DNA of 64,000 nucleotides. It comes from JACCXG01 sp963785755 (GTDB taxonomy: Bacteria > Acidobacteriota > Vicinamibacteria > Vicinamibacterales > 2-12-FULL-66-21). Shown piece by piece: positions 10,189-21,773 of the stretch. Location of the stretch: positions 1 through 64,000 of the forward strand of contig CAWAXG010000078.1 of assembly GCA_963785755.1 (NCBI GenBank), given 5' to 3'. The notes beneath the pieces are model-generated. The model saw nothing but the letters and a program-made list of their open reading frames with translations. It did no database searches and was not told the DNA's origin. The position numbers and the translations under genes were made by a program. Numbering within the stretch: position 1 is the first letter of the stretch; each line of letters starts with the position of its first letter.

Positions 10189-10533
10189 ATGGAGTTCTCC
10201 GGCGCCATCCGCGAAGCGAAGAAAGGGACGGCGGAGCTCGTCGTCCTGGCGTTCCTCGACGACGAGCCGCGGCACGGTTACGAGCTGACGCAACTGATCG
10301 AGGAGCGGTCCGGCGGCGCGCTCACCTTCAACTTCGCCTCGCTCTACGCCACCCTTTACAAGCTCGAGGAACGCAAGTGGATCAAGGGGCGCTGGGTCGA
10401 GAAGGCCGGGCAGCGGCGCCGCCGCTACTACAGCATCACGCCTGAAGGCCGCGATGTGCTCGCGGCGCAGCGCAAGGAATGGCAGCAGTTCTTCGCGCTG
10501 ATTCGGGACCTCGCCGGGGTGCGGTATGCGTGA
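10189..10533 (+). CDS. PadR-family transcriptional regulator
   Basis: 114 residues. The winged-helix core is clear: KKGTAELVVLAFLDDEPRHGYEL, the recognition region LTFNFASLYATLYKLEERKWI, and the wing RRRYYSITPEGRDVL. PadR proteins are small dimeric repressors that bind palindromic operators, and those paired with ADOP permeases are a recurrent acidobacterial arrangement. The stop overlaps the permease start by eight bases (ATG at 10526), which suggests translational coupling. Regulation is probably autogenous through the 21-bp palindrome covering its promoter. Full length and intact, unlike the two other PadR loci in the window. Confidence 0.92.
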   Translation: MEFSGAIREAKKGTAELVVLAFLDDEPRHGYELTQLIEERSGGALTFNFASLYATLYKLEERKWIKGRWVEKAGQRRRRYYSITPEGRDVLAAQRKEWQQFFALIRDLAGVRYA

Positions 10534-13188
10534 CCGCGACCTGCGGCAATGGAAGGCTCTGGTCCGGCAACGCGCCGACCGCGAAAGGCGCGAGCTCTCG
10601 GTGGACGTCGTCGACGAGCTGGCGTGTCATCTCGCCGACCTGCACGCGACGGCGGTGCGCAACGGCACGTCCCACGCCGACGCCCGGCGCATGGCGCTCG
10701 ATACGCTGAACGCGGCGTCGTTCCTCGAGCTGTCGAAGCGGCCGCGCGCGCGCTCGCGCGGCACCCTTTTCATGAAGAGCGATCTCATTTACGCCGTCCG
10801 CGGGCTCCGCAAGAAGCCGCTGTTTACAGCTGCCGCGGTGCTCACGCTCGCGCTCGGAATCGGCGCGAACTCGGCCATCTTCACCGTCGTCAGTGCCGTC
10901 CTGCTGCGGCCGCTCCCGTACCCGGCGCCCGAACGCCTGATGATGCTGTGGACCTACAACCCACGGCAGGGATACAACAAGGACGTCAGCGCGTATCCGA
11001 ACTTCGACGACTGGCGCCGCCAGAGCGCGTCCTTCGAGGGCATGTCGGCGTACTTCGGCGCGAACTTCACGCTGACGCAGGCGGGCGACCCGGCGCAAAT
11101 CGGGGGCGCCATCGTCACGCCGGGATTCTTCGAGACGCTGGGCGTCGCGCCCGCGCTCGGACGGACGTTCGGCGCCCGAGAAGGCGCGGCCGGCGGGGCC
11201 CGCGTCGCCATTCTGAGTCACGGTCTCTGGCAGACGCGTTTCGGCGGCGATCCTGCGATAGTCGGACGGACGGTCATGTTGAACAGCGTCTCCCACGAAG
11301 TGCTTGGCGTGATGCCGGCGTCCTTCGCACATCCGGAAACGGCGGCCGTGTGGACGCCGCTCGCGCCATCCGAGCGGCTTGTACCGCTCATGCAGTCACG
11401 CACCTCGTACTGGTTGCAGGTCGTCGGCCGGCTGAAGCCATGGATCGACCGCCGCGCCGCGCAGAGCGAAATGGACATGATTGCCTCGGCCCTCGAGCGT
11501 CAATATCCGGACGCCAACGCCGGCATCGGCGTGCGGCTCGTGCCGATGCACGAGGAGATCGTCGGCGATGTCCGGCAGCCGCTGTTGATCCTGTTCGGGA
11601 CGGCGGTGCTCGTCCTCCTCATCGCCTGCGCGAACGTTGCGAACCTCCTGCTCGCGCGTGCCGCCTCCCGGCAGAGGGAACTGGCGATTCGCACGGCCCT
11701 GGGCGCCGGACGGCGCCGGTTGATCGCACAACTGCTGACGGAAAGCCTCGTGCTTGCGACCGTGGGCGGCGCGGCTGGACTGCTGTTGGCCGCCTGGGGC
11801 ATCCAGGCGCTGCCGTCGCTGGCGCCATCCAACCTGCCGCGGCTGACCGGCGTCCGCATCGACACCTCCGTGATCCTCTACACGTCGCTGGCATCGCTCG
11901 TCACGGGCCTGGTCTTCGGCGCGCGCCCGCGCTGCAGAGTGCGGCGGCCACGGCCGGTGAGTTCCTGAAGGAACGTGGACGCGCCGAGTCGCAGGGCGCG
12001 CGCGGCCGGCGCCTGCGCGCCGCGTTCGCGATCGCCGAGGTCGCCGTGGCGCTCGTCCTGGTGATCGGCGCTGGTCTTCTCGTCCGCAGCTTCGTCGCCA
12101 TGAACAAGGTGGACCTGGGATTCGATCCGCGCGGCATCCTCGCGGTGCGTGTGGAACTGCCCCGTGCGCGGTACTCGCAGGATGCGCAGATCACCGCCTT
12201 TTTCAACGACCTCGCCTCGCGGCTGCGCGCCCTGCCCGGCGTCCAGTCCATCGGGCTCGGCAGCTCCATCGTGCGGGCGCCGCAGTCCTCCACGCTTTCG
12301 GTCCACGGCCGGACCGCGCAGGACCCGAACGTCCGCAACCTGGCGGTTCCTTACGACTCGGTCACGCCGGAGTTCTTCACGACGCTGAGGATCCCGCTGC
12401 GCCGCGGCCGGCTCTTTACGAGTGCGGACGGCCCGGCGACGCAGCGCGTCGTGGTGGTCAACGAATCGCTGGCGCGGCGCTTCTTCCCCGACGACGACGC
12501 GCTCGGCAAGCGCGTCACCTACGACGACCCCACCGATGCGCAGGCGCGGTGGTTGACGATTGTAGGCATCGTCGCCGACACGCGTCGCGGCGGGGTGGAT
12601 CGCGAGCCGCGGGCCGAGCTGTACTATCCGCTCACGCAGCTGCCGGATCGACGGATGTACGTGCTCGTCCGGACGTCCGGCGATCCGCTGGCGCTGGTGC
12701 GGCCGGCGCAGGCGCAGGTCTGGGCGATCGATTCCAACCAGCCGACGGCCAGCGTCCGATCTGTCGAGGCGATCCTCGCCGACGCGCAGGCGAACCGCCG
12801 CTTCACGACGCTGCTCCTCGGGTTGTTCTCGATCGTCGCCTTGGCGCTTGCCGCGATCGGCATCTACGGCGTGATTGCGTATTCCACCGCGCAACGCGTC
12901 CAGGAGATCGGCATCCGGATGGCGCTCGGCGCCAGCCGAACGAATGTCTTGACGAGCGTGCTGAAGGAAGCGGTGGTGATTGGCGTCGTGGGCCTCGCGC
13001 TCGGGATGGCCGCCGCGCTGGCCTTGACGCGCTTCTTGTCGGGCCTGCTCTTCGGCGTGGGCGCGCGCGACCCCATGACGTTCGTTGCGCTGCCGCTCGG
13101 CCTGTTGCTGGTGGCCGTCCTGGCTGCGCTCATTCCGGCCACCCGCGCCGTTCGCGTGAATCCGCTCGTCGCGCTACGCGGGGACTGA
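10526..13188 (+). CDS. ADOP-type ABC permease (MacB/FtsX family), frameshifted
   Basis: About 885 residues after joining two frames that meet near 11925 (VFGxAPALQ). Layout: a cytoplasmic prefix helix domain (1-80, LRQWKALVRQRADRERREL), first TM with LTLALGIGANSAIFTVV, MacB periplasmic domain, FtsX block with LLIACANVANLLLARAASRQRELAIRTALGAGRRRL, then a second copy: TM, periplasmic domain with VVVVNESLARRFFPDD, and FtsX block GIYGVIAYSTAQRVQEIGIRMALGASR ending in ALIPATRAVRVNPLVALR. Duplicated FtsX/MacB halves without a linked ATPase define the acidobacterial duplicated orphan permeases. Substrate unknown. Cotranscribed with padR. Confidence 0.88.
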
Positions 13189-13507
13189 GCCCAAGGCAGC
13201 GATGCGGGTGATCCGGGCAAGCTCGACCTGAAGGTCGGGCCTACTCGGTACGCTGCAGTGGCGGACGACCTCGGCCCGAAGCTCAGTTGTTCTCATGCTG
13301 CCATCGGTCGACCTGTTCACGGAGCCGGACCCCATGGTGCCGACGGCGATCACCGTGTCGCCGCGGACGACGGTGAACTGGTACTGATCGAGCGCGTTCT
13401 GTGCCGCGCAGTGTCCGTGCTCGCCGGCTTCCGGGCCGAACGTCGGACGAATGAATTTTCGGCGATCGTCACCGGCGATCTGCACGCGGAACCTGACTCC
13501 GACGAGA
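13189..13507. other. Intergenic stretch without recognisable gene
   Basis: Several overlapping open frames exist on both strands, none with family motifs, a ribosome site or a plausible start. It may hold decayed sequence joined to the OsmC remnant that follows. Confidence 0.4.
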
Positions 13508-13855
13508 TCAGAGTGTGGTGTGGTCACGGGTGTCGGGAGCGGTCCCGGGCTGGTGCTCGTCGATGCATGGCGGTATGCGGATCCAAACGATCCTGGCCAC
13601 ATCTTCCACATGCGTGACCGTCAGCCTCGAATTCTGCGTCTCGCAAGCCGCACAATCCTCGGCATGGACGCGGGAATGGCGCAGGCGAACGATGACACGC
13701 TCCAGCGGCCACTTCTTTCGTCGCGCATACATCGCCATGGTCATCGACGTGCAAGAGCCCAGCGCACCGAGAAGAAGGTCGTAAGGTGTTGGGCCGGTCT
13801 CGGTTCCCCCCACTGAAGGTCGGTTCGTCACTCCGCAGGTGATGTGGACCCGCAA
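13508..13855 (-). pseudogene. OsmC-family protein, truncated
   Basis: The reading from 13855 gives VTNRPSVGGTETGPTPYDLL, LGALGSCTSMTMAMYARRKKW, PLERVIVRLRHSRVHAEDC and AACETQ. This is the central OsmC signature, including the catalytic Cys in LGSCTSMT and the second HAEDC cysteine. OsmC/Ohr proteins reduce organic peroxides through such a thiol pair. The N-terminal strand region (about 30 residues) is missing and the start would be a TTG; after CETQ the family match stops, so the second half is lost. Treated as a remnant; an N-terminal frameshift is possible. Confidence 0.75.
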
Positions 13856-13898
13856 TGATCTCCTGGACGAAACCGTCGGCGACGCGCGATCTCGGAGG

Positions 13899-16363
13899 TC
13901 AACTCTGCCGCAGCGCCTCGGTCGGTTGAATACGCAGCGCCCGGCGCGCCGGTGCGGCGCACGCCAGCACGCCCACGGCCGCCATGATGACGGACGTGAT
14001 CACCGACGAGACGAGGAGATCCGCGGTCAGGCTGTCGGCGCGCCACGCGAGGAGCAGGATGAGGCTGTTGCCGGCGATGATGCCGCCGCCGAGCTGACGA
14101 CCGGCACGGGCGAACACGCTGCCGAGCACGCGCCGGGGGGTGGCGCCGAGTGCGATACGGATCCCGATCTCGCGGGTGCGACGCGCCACGGCGACGGACA
14201 TGAGCGCGTACAGACCGGCCGCGGAGAAGACCACCGCCGTGAGCAGAATGCTGCCGATAACGACGCCGCCGAAGACCTCCGGCTTCTGCCGCTGAGCGAC
14301 GATCTCCTCGAGGGTGATGATGTCCCGGAGCTGCAGCCCCGCATCGCCCTGCCGCGCAAGGGCGGCGACGCGGGGCGCAAGCGGCGCTGCGTCTCCCGCG
14401 ACGCTGCACCGCAACCACGACAGGATCGAGCTCCGCCGCCGAGGCTGCGCGATAGATGTACGCCGCCCCACTCCAATCGGCGGGGAACGTCCACAGATCG
14501 CTGACCACGCCGACGATCTCGTGCCAGGGTCCCAGCTCGCGCTCGCTGCCTCGCTGGAGCGTGCGAACGCGTGCGCCCACGGGATTCCTGCCCACCACGC
14601 GCACGAACGCCTCGTTGACCACGACGGGCCCGTTCGGCGCCCCAGCGTCAGCGGCCTGCAAGGCGCGGCCAGCCAGGATCCGAGCGCCGAACGCCTCGTG
14701 ATAGCCGGCACCGACAGCCGCCATCGCGAATCCGCCCTCGAAATTGCCGTGCAGGCGAGCCGGAGGAGCACCGTCCTGCTCGATTTCCAGCGCCACCCAG
14801 TCCGGGAACATCGTCGGCAGGCGATCGCCGTGCGTCACGTGCGTCACACCAGGCTCCTCACGCAACCGGCCCGCGAGGTCTTCGTATGCTCGCGCGCGAC
14901 GCGCGGCGATCTGCCCATCGTCAGGCACACCCGTGCTCGCCAGCCAGCGCCTCGTTGTCCATCCTGAGGCGGAAGGTGAGGTAACGCTCCGTCGGAAACG
15001 GTGCCCACGTCGACTGGTTCTGACGTTGGGAGGTGGTGTAGATTCCCACCGCGGCGGGCACGAACAGCAGGGTGCACGCCACCTGCGCGCCGACGATGAA
15101 CGACCAGATGCCGCCGAACTTCATCGTTCCACCGGTGCTCGTGATCCCCTGCAGTCCCCGCTGGATGGATGCGCCCGTGGCCTTCAGTGCCGGCAGCAGG
15201 CCGATCAGTGCCGCGGCGACGAGCGCGAGCAGCAGCGCATACGCAACGGTGGCAGGCTCGAGCGTCAGATCCACCCAGAACGGCAGGCCGTCGTCACCAA
15301 TGATCTGACTCGCCCGGGCCCAGGCATAGCGCACGGTCGTCTGGGCCACGAGGAGCGCGAGCACGGCAGCGGCGAGGGCCAGCACGAGCCCTTCGGTGAC
15401 GATCTGCGCGATCACGCGGGCACGGCTCGCCCCCAGCGCGTGGCGGACGACGATCTCCGATTCGCGCATCGCCGTGCGCGCGAAGATCAGCGTCGCGACG
15501 TTCGCCGAGACCGCCCCCAGCAGCAGCAGGACGATGGCGTGGACCGCCAGATCTTCCAGCCGCAGCGGATCGCCCGGCGTGCGCCCGGCGAATGCGCGAA
15601 CGCGCGTGCGCAGCTGCGCGTGGGTTGCCGGCTGGTCGGCGGCAGAGCGTGCCGAGACGACGTCGAGCTCCGCCGCGGCGTCCTGCCAGCTCGCTCCGTC
15701 GGCGAGCCGGCCGAACACCTGCACGGCCGGCCCTTCGCGCGGCGCCGCATCCTGGATGGGCAATGGCACCCATAGCTGCTGATTGCGCGGGAAGCCGAAG
15801 CGCGGCGGCATCACGCCCACCACGGTGCGAGCCGTGCGACCCACGTCCACGACGCGGCCGATGATCGCCGGATCCTGCAGAAACTGTCTCTGCCAGACGT
15901 CGTAACCCAGGACCACGACGGGCTCCGCACCTTGCCGTTCGTCCGCCGGCTGCAACGGCCTGCCGAGCAGCGGCGTCACGCGGGTGAGCGGAAACGCCGA
16001 CGCCGTGATCTCCGCCACGCGCAGCGATTCGACGCGGCCTTCGCCCGTGAGCACGTTGCGCTCGCTGACGCGGGCGGCGCCGAGCTCCACCACCGTCTTC
16101 AGCGACCGCCGCCAGATCGAGAAATCGTGGAGCACCCTCGGCTCCACGCGTGACGCTGCCGTGTCCTGCGTCTCGAGGCGCACGACTCGGCCGCCTTCAT
16201 CGAACGGCAGCCGTTTGTACAGCAGTTCGTCCGCGACTTCGATGCCGACCGCCCCAATCGTCATGGCCGCCGCCAGCGAGAGGCCCCCGATGATCGTGAG
16301 CGCGGGATATTTCAGCAGCAGACGCGCGCCCAGCTTCCAGTCGAGCCACGAGACCGCCGTCAT
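13899..16363 (-). CDS. ADOP-type ABC permease, two frameshifts
   Basis: About 810 residues across three frames that join near 14940 and near 14400. The N-terminus starts directly with MTAVSWLDWKLGARLLLKYP and a TM, so the prefix domain seen in other ADOPs is absent; this matches a known subgroup beginning SWLDWKLGxRxLxKYP. The first FtsX block has SANVATLIFARTAMRESEIVVRHALGASRARVI; the second periplasmic domain has VVVNEAFVRVVGRNP; the last FtsX block has GLYALMSVAVARRTREIGIRIALGATPRR and ends IQPTEALRQS. GGGGTGAGG precedes the ATG. Convergent with the padR-permease unit. The double frameshift may be sequence error or decay. Confidence 0.83.
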
Positions 16364-16654
16364 CGGGCCTCACCCCGCAGGCGCCCCTGAGCCTGCTGCC
16401 CGCAAACCAGGCCGGCATTCATACGCTCCGCTCCTCCAGTCAGCAGATGTCGGTGCGTCGGGCCATGCTCATCGAGCCGGCGCCGGAGACGAGATTGCAG
16501 TTGCGCGCCTGCGCATCCGCAACGTGGGCCACCGCCTCTTCAAAGGAACGAATCTCGAGTACGGGCCTGAAAGTGAAATGTTCCTCGGGCATCTTTTCGA
16601 TCATGGCGGATGCCCACGGACTCTCGATTCGCGGCGGATCACCGCTTGACTCCT

Positions 16655-17625
16655 CTATTCATGATGGACTGACGTCCCGTACCGGGTGACGACCAGCTTC
16701 CCGCCCTGGATGCTGAGCACGTCGCGAAGGCGCATGGTCGTCGATGGGTTGGCCGCGGCATCCTGCGCCGCGTGAACGACAGAAACCTGCTCGCCAGATT
16801 TCAGGTTCACCGATCCACCCGGCCGTGGCCCGTCGTAGATCACCTTCCCGCCCCGCTCGAGCAATTCCACGAGCACATCTCTGTATTCGAAGATGCCAGA
16901 GGCTTTGAGGACCGCATCGACCTCGCTCGACGGTGGCAACTTGAACCGCCGTTCCTTGGGATAGGTACCTGACGCAGCTCCTCGATGCGTTCGCCAGCCC
17001 GCAGATACCGGGACGGCAGAATGATTCCAATGTGCTCGTTCCGGGCCTGGCTGGCGTGGACCGTGTAGATGGTGCCGACCTGCGCGATGTCGATGCCGTC
17101 GATCTTGTAGTAGAACGCGTTGAACTCTTCCGGGCCGCTGGCGCTGACGGGTGAGCGATCCCACGCATACGGCTCTGTCTCTAACGGTTTCAGCGAGGTC
17201 CGGTTCGGTACGGCAATTTCACGGTTGCCGCTGGCAAGTGGGATCACCTTGTCCGGGTACAGTATGAGCGCCGCGTCGCGATAGAGCGAAACCACTCGAA
17301 CGCCTGGCTGGATTTCTGCGATCGCGCCCAGTTGAGCCGGTGCGAGCGCCTTCGTCGCGAGGTAGCCGAGCTGGTACTCTCCCGCTTCTACCTGCAGCGT
17401 CAGCGGTGTTCGCCCCTTGAAGTTGTCTTGGTTGAAGAGTGTGTCCGGCTGCCCCGCGCGGACGACATAGACACTCAAACCATCCGGGACCGAGTGAAGC
17501 GAAAAAACCGATGGAGCGCCCGCCTGGGAGCCAGCCTCGGCTCCGAAGCTCCACAGCCACAAGGCAAAAGCCACGGCATAGGTGAGGGAGACCGCCGGCA
17601 AGTGGAGCGCGAGGCGATGTCTCAT
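16655..17625 (-). CDS. Secreted hypothetical protein with PEGA-like domain (frameshifted)
   Basis: About 320 residues joining two frames near 16970. A signal/anchor segment (LTYAVAFALWLWSFGAEAG) is followed by a PEGA-like unit: SVPDGLSVYVV, then FKGRTPLTLQVEAGEYQLGY. The G-x-TPL-x-l-x-v-x-x-G-x-Y pattern is the core of PEGA surface domains. A second beta-rich part contains YKIDGIDIAQVGTIYTVHAS, and after the frame change KLPPSSEVDAVLKASGIFEYRDV and GEQVSVVHAA. No enzyme motif. It stands alone, 290 bases upstream of the permease on the same strand. Probably an exported or lipoprotein-like cell-envelope protein. Confidence 0.6.
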
Positions 17626-18138
17626 CTGTGACCTCCATGTCAGCTGACGCCCGGTTGCGCAATATCCTCCATCCTACCGCGTCCGGTCGAGGCCGATGAT
17701 CCCGTGCAGCCACCGACGCGACGGTGCCGCGTGCGCCGTCGCTCGCCATACATCAACTGCGCACGTAAGCAGATTGGGCGCTTCGCTTGGCTCCCTGCCG
17801 ACGTGCTCAGCGCCGACGCAGACGCAGGACCGATGTCGGTCTGGGGATGATCCGTGGGGAGTCCTATACGGTCGACCTGAGTGGGCTGGATTGCGAAACG
17901 GTATTTTGTGACGTTCGGCCGTACCGACCGCGCCGTTGCCCTTTTCTTGCCCTTTGCGCGCAGCACGCGGACGCAAAAACATGCCAAGCGGGACACAAGG
18001 CGAAAGCGAGTTTCGACCAACGTCTATCGCGTGACAAGCACGATTCGGCTGTCTAGCGGAGGGTCTGGTCATGGCCGTCCGTTTGCCTATGGCCGAAGGC
18101 GCGCAGACTGTGGAGACCCGTTGGGCTAGACTTCTCGC
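17626..18138. other. Intergenic region between divergent genes, no gene seen
   Basis: About 510 bases separating the PEGA-like gene (minus) and the next permease (plus). The open frames here have no motifs. It must contain promoters for both genes, but no convincing -35/-10 pair or palindrome was found. Confidence 0.5.
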
Positions 18139-20590
18139 ATGTGGGACGCACTACGCCTTGACGTCCGTCATTCCTTCCGCAGTTTGCGACGGGCTCCCGC
18201 TTTCTCATTGATCGTCATCATCACGCTGGTCCTCGCTGTCGGCGCGACCACGGCGGTGGGCAGCCTGCTGAACGCCATCGTCTTGCGAAGGCCCGCGGTC
18301 CCCAATCCCGAACAGCTCGTGACCTTGTCGGCGTTCGAGCCCGGGGCGAATGTGGACGGCTACTTCTACCGCGACACGTTCAACGCGTACCGCGCCGTCC
18401 AGCGATCCTTCGCGCACATATCGATGTACTCCGGCGGAGGACTCATGCGCGTCGAAGCGCGTTCCGGAGGGTCCGAGGACGCGTCGACAGAAACCGTCTC
18501 GCCGGACTATTTCGACCTCGTCGGTGCGCGGCTGTCGGCGGGACGGTTCTTCACCGAAACAGACGACGCTGTCGCCGTGATCAGCGAGGGTTTCCGCCGG
18601 CGGCTCTTCGGGAATGGTCCCGGCATCGGCGAGGCGATCAAGATCAACGCGGTGCCGGCGACGGTGATCGGCGTCGTGGCGGACGGTTTCGACGGTCTGC
18701 AACTCGACGAGACCACCGACATCATCGTGCCCTTCGCGGTGAGACGAGCGGCCACTGGTGAGGCGTCCACTCCGTCTCGATCGAGGGTCGTCGTCGGACG
18801 TCTCGCGAGCGGCGTGTCGATCGACACGGCGCGCGCCGAACTGCTCACGTGGTGGCCGTCGATTCAGTCGGCGACGCTGCCGGCCGCGCTGACTGAAGCC
18901 GAGCGGGAGGCGCTGCTCCGTCAGCGGCTGGACGTGGCGCCTCTCGCGTCAGGGTTTTCGGCATGCGCGCGACCGGTACGGCACCACGCTCTGGCTGCTC
19001 CTGGCGCTGATGGGGACTCTCCTGGCGGTCGCGTGCGCCAACCTTGCGGGCCTGACCCTCGCGCGCTCGCTGACGCGACGCCACCAGGTCGCGATTCGTC
19101 TCGCACTCGGCGGCAGCCCGCGGCGCGTGTTCTGGCAGCTGCTGGTCGACGGACTCTTGCTGTCGACCGTGGCGTTCGCGGGTGCTCTGCCGCTCGCGTG
19201 GGGGATCGTCCAGGCCGTAAGGGCGTCCCTCCTGGTCGGTCGCACGGGTGAAAAGTTTCCGACGGTGACGCCTGATGCCGGCGGCGTGCTCACCGCAACG
19301 GCGCTGCTGACCGTCGTGATTGGCCTCGCGATTGGCGTCGTGTCTGCGTGGCAGTCGGTCGCGGTGCGTGTGGACGAAGGCCTGCGCGGCCGGGGGACCA
19401 CCGGCTCACTGGGGCGCTTCGGGCGCGGCTTGCTCGTTGCGCAGGTCGCGCTGTCGATGACGTTGCTCGTCGGGGCCGGACTCTTCAGGGCGACGCTGGC
19501 TCACTTACGCGCGAACGATACGTCACTCCAGTCTCAACGCATCGTCTTCACCCGCGCGTTTCGTGAGCCCGGAGATCGGGAACTGTTGCCGCCTGATTAC
19601 TACCGGACTCTCGTCAGCGGCCTTGGCCACATGCCGGGGGCCGATGCGGCCGCACTATCGGTGTATTACCCGACCTACTTCGGGCTTACGGGGCCGCTCC
19701 CGACCGATTATCACTACACGCGCGCCGACGGCATCACGCCACTTGATGGCACGGTGCTGACGGAGTTCGTGTCGCCCGGTTTCTTCGATCTGTTCCGATT
19801 CCAGCGTCTGCAGGGCCGTGACGTCTCGTGGGATGACGGCCTGGAGAAGCCCGCCGTTGCGCTGGTCTCGGCGTCCCTGGCTCGCGCGCTGTTCCCGGCA
19901 GGCGACCCGGTGGGCCGGCAGATTCGGATCGCCGGACCGCAGCGTCGTGACGTTGAAATCATCGGCGTCGTCGCAGATGCCCCGTACGGCAAGCTGGACG
20001 ACCCGCGTCCGCTCGTCGTCTTCCGGCCGATCATGCAGGAAGTCGCGAGGGCGCAGTTTCCGATGGCCTATGTCCGGGCGAGCGGCGACCTTGCGACGGT
20101 GCGCGACGGATATACGCGCGTCGTGAAGTCGCTGGGGCACCGTTCGCTACGCGGTTTCGTGACGTCGTCAGAATGGGTCAACGGTGTGCTGCGGCAGGAA
20201 CGTTTCACGGCAGGGTTGGCCACATTTGCCGCGGCAATCACGATCATGCTGGCCTGCATGGGCGTGTACGGGCTGCTCGCGTACTCCGTAACCGCGCGGG
20301 TTCGAGAAATCGGCGTGCGTCTGGCGCTTGGCGCCGAGCGTACGACGGTCGTCTGGATGATCGTGCGGGACGGTCTGGCGATTGCCGTGCCCGGCGTGCT
20401 CATTGGCGCACTGTGCGCGTGGGCTGGGACGCGGCTCGTACGAGCGCAGCTCTACGGCATCGCTCCCGGTGATCCGCGAACACTGCTGATCGCCGCAGCC
20501 ATGCTTCTAGGGACGGTGCTCGCCGCGTCACTGGTTCCGGCGCTGCGCGCGTCGAGGGTCGCGCCCGTCGAAGCGCTGCGTGAGGAATAA
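18139..20590 (+). CDS. ADOP-type ABC permease (frameshifted)
   Basis: About 817 residues after joining frames near 18955 (SGFS/ARDRYGTTLWLLLA). It starts MWDALRLDVRHSFRSLRRAP and a TM (SLIVIITLVLAVGATTAVGS), without a prefix domain. The first MacB domain contains VSPDYFDLVGARLSAGRFF; the first FtsX block VACANLAGLTLARSLTRRHQVAIRLALGGSPRR; the second periplasmic domain VALVSASLARALFPAGDPVG; the last FtsX block GVYGLLAYSVTARVREIGVRLALGAERTT with the end ALRASRVAPVEALREE. It is not preceded by a PadR gene, unlike the copies at 10526 and 60632. Confidence 0.87.
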
Positions 20591-21172
20591 CCATCGAGCC
20601 ACCACACTCTTTCACCGCCATCAACAACGAGATCGCGAGGTTACAAGCGCTCCGCACGGATGAGCCAGTTGCGAAAGTTGTCCAGACTGGTGAGCCAATT
20701 TTTTCAATCATTTCCAGAGACAATCCTCCTCCATCAGCAGGTGGTGTGCCCTTTCTTGTGCTCCCTCTTGTTGGAACGAAAACCAAATTGAGGTGACCCG
20801 GAACGGTGCAGCCTGCTCGACAAATGCGTAGTCGGTAAGGACGTTCGAAAGCTGGCGATTTCGGCGGTAAATCGCTACCCTGACGCTACCGGGAATAACG
20901 CACCATCGATCTCAGGGTGTACGTCCGTCTGGAGCAGTCAGATCGTTTCGGCCTGCACTCGATTCACAGGGCGCTATTGAGCCTCGCGCGAGTGACACCC
21001 CACCAGTACACGTCGAGGTGAGCCCGTGCGACCCCATTGCCCTGCAACTATGGCGGCGATTTGTTGATACTCCCCGCTTGTCTCAGGCATGTGGCACGCG
21101 ACGCCCGGCCATTGCGCCAACGGCAACCCCGCCGCGGCAGCAGCGCCGGTGGCGGTCGCTATTGTCGCCCGT
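20591..21172. other. Intergenic region, one unexplained open stretch
   Basis: From 20584 to 20796 one plus-strand frame is open (reading FTAINNEIARLQAL, EPIFSIISRDNPPPSAGG, FLVLPLVGTKTKLR) with lower GC than its surroundings but no usable start codon, so it may be a 3' scrap of a lost gene. Nothing recognisable between 20800 and 21172. Confidence 0.35.
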
Positions 21173-21541
21173 CTAAGCCGAGCGAAGAACGTGGCCGATC
21201 GGTTGCGGGACGCCCGTCAGTTTGATGGTGCGCGACTGGCGGCTGCAGCCGACACCGTTCGCGATCAGCAGCACGACGAGCAGGACGTAGAAAACCAGAT
21301 ATGTGCCCCAGGCGCGTGGCCGCAGCAGAAAGATCGTGAACGCGATGTAGATGACCCAGCCGCCGAACAGGGCGAGTGTTCTCGAATAGACGTCGGGGGA
21401 GTCGGCGAGGTAGGCGAAGCCTCCCGGGAAGACAGGCGCCATTAGCACCCCAGCGATACTGCCCAACACGCTGTACGCGGTCGGGATCCCAACCGCCAGC
21501 CAGGCTAGGAGCCACAGGCCGAAACGCATTTTGAACGACAT
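21173..21541 (-). CDS. Small four-helix membrane protein, unknown
   Basis: 122 residues with about four predicted membrane helices: FGLWLLAWLAVGIPTAYSVL, SIAGVLMAPVFPGG, LFGGWVIYIAFTIFLL and TYLVFYVLLVVLLIANGV. The last 25 residues are polar. No family motif recognised. No clear Shine-Dalgarno before the ATG at 21541. It lies divergent from the sigma factor gene 230 bases away. Confidence 0.6.
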   Translation of the reverse strand: MSFKMRFGLWLLAWLAVGIPTAYSVLGSIAGVLMAPVFPGGFAYLADSPDVYSRTLALFGGWVIYIAFTIFLLRPRAWGTYLVFYVLLVVLLIANGVGCSRQSRTIKLTGVPQPIGHVLRSA

Positions 21542-21773
21542 CGGATAGAGGATAGTCCGTTCCAGTCAGGGTCGAAAATCGTCCAGTGCGGCGAGCCACC
21601 TCCTAAAGTACTGCTAGTCAATAACTTGCAGGACCAGCCAGATCGCAGTATCGAACTTCCACAGCGTAAGTCGTTGTGAGCTGTCCCCCCAGATTCGCTA
21701 GGTCGACAATGTGAGTCCTGCCCGTGTAAGGATTCCCAATTCTGGCCACTAACCCTGTAAAGGGCCTGGATCA

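Noticed and set aside
20584..20796. Open plus-strand frame after the permease at 18139
   Set aside because: No start codon; only noted in the intergenic entry.
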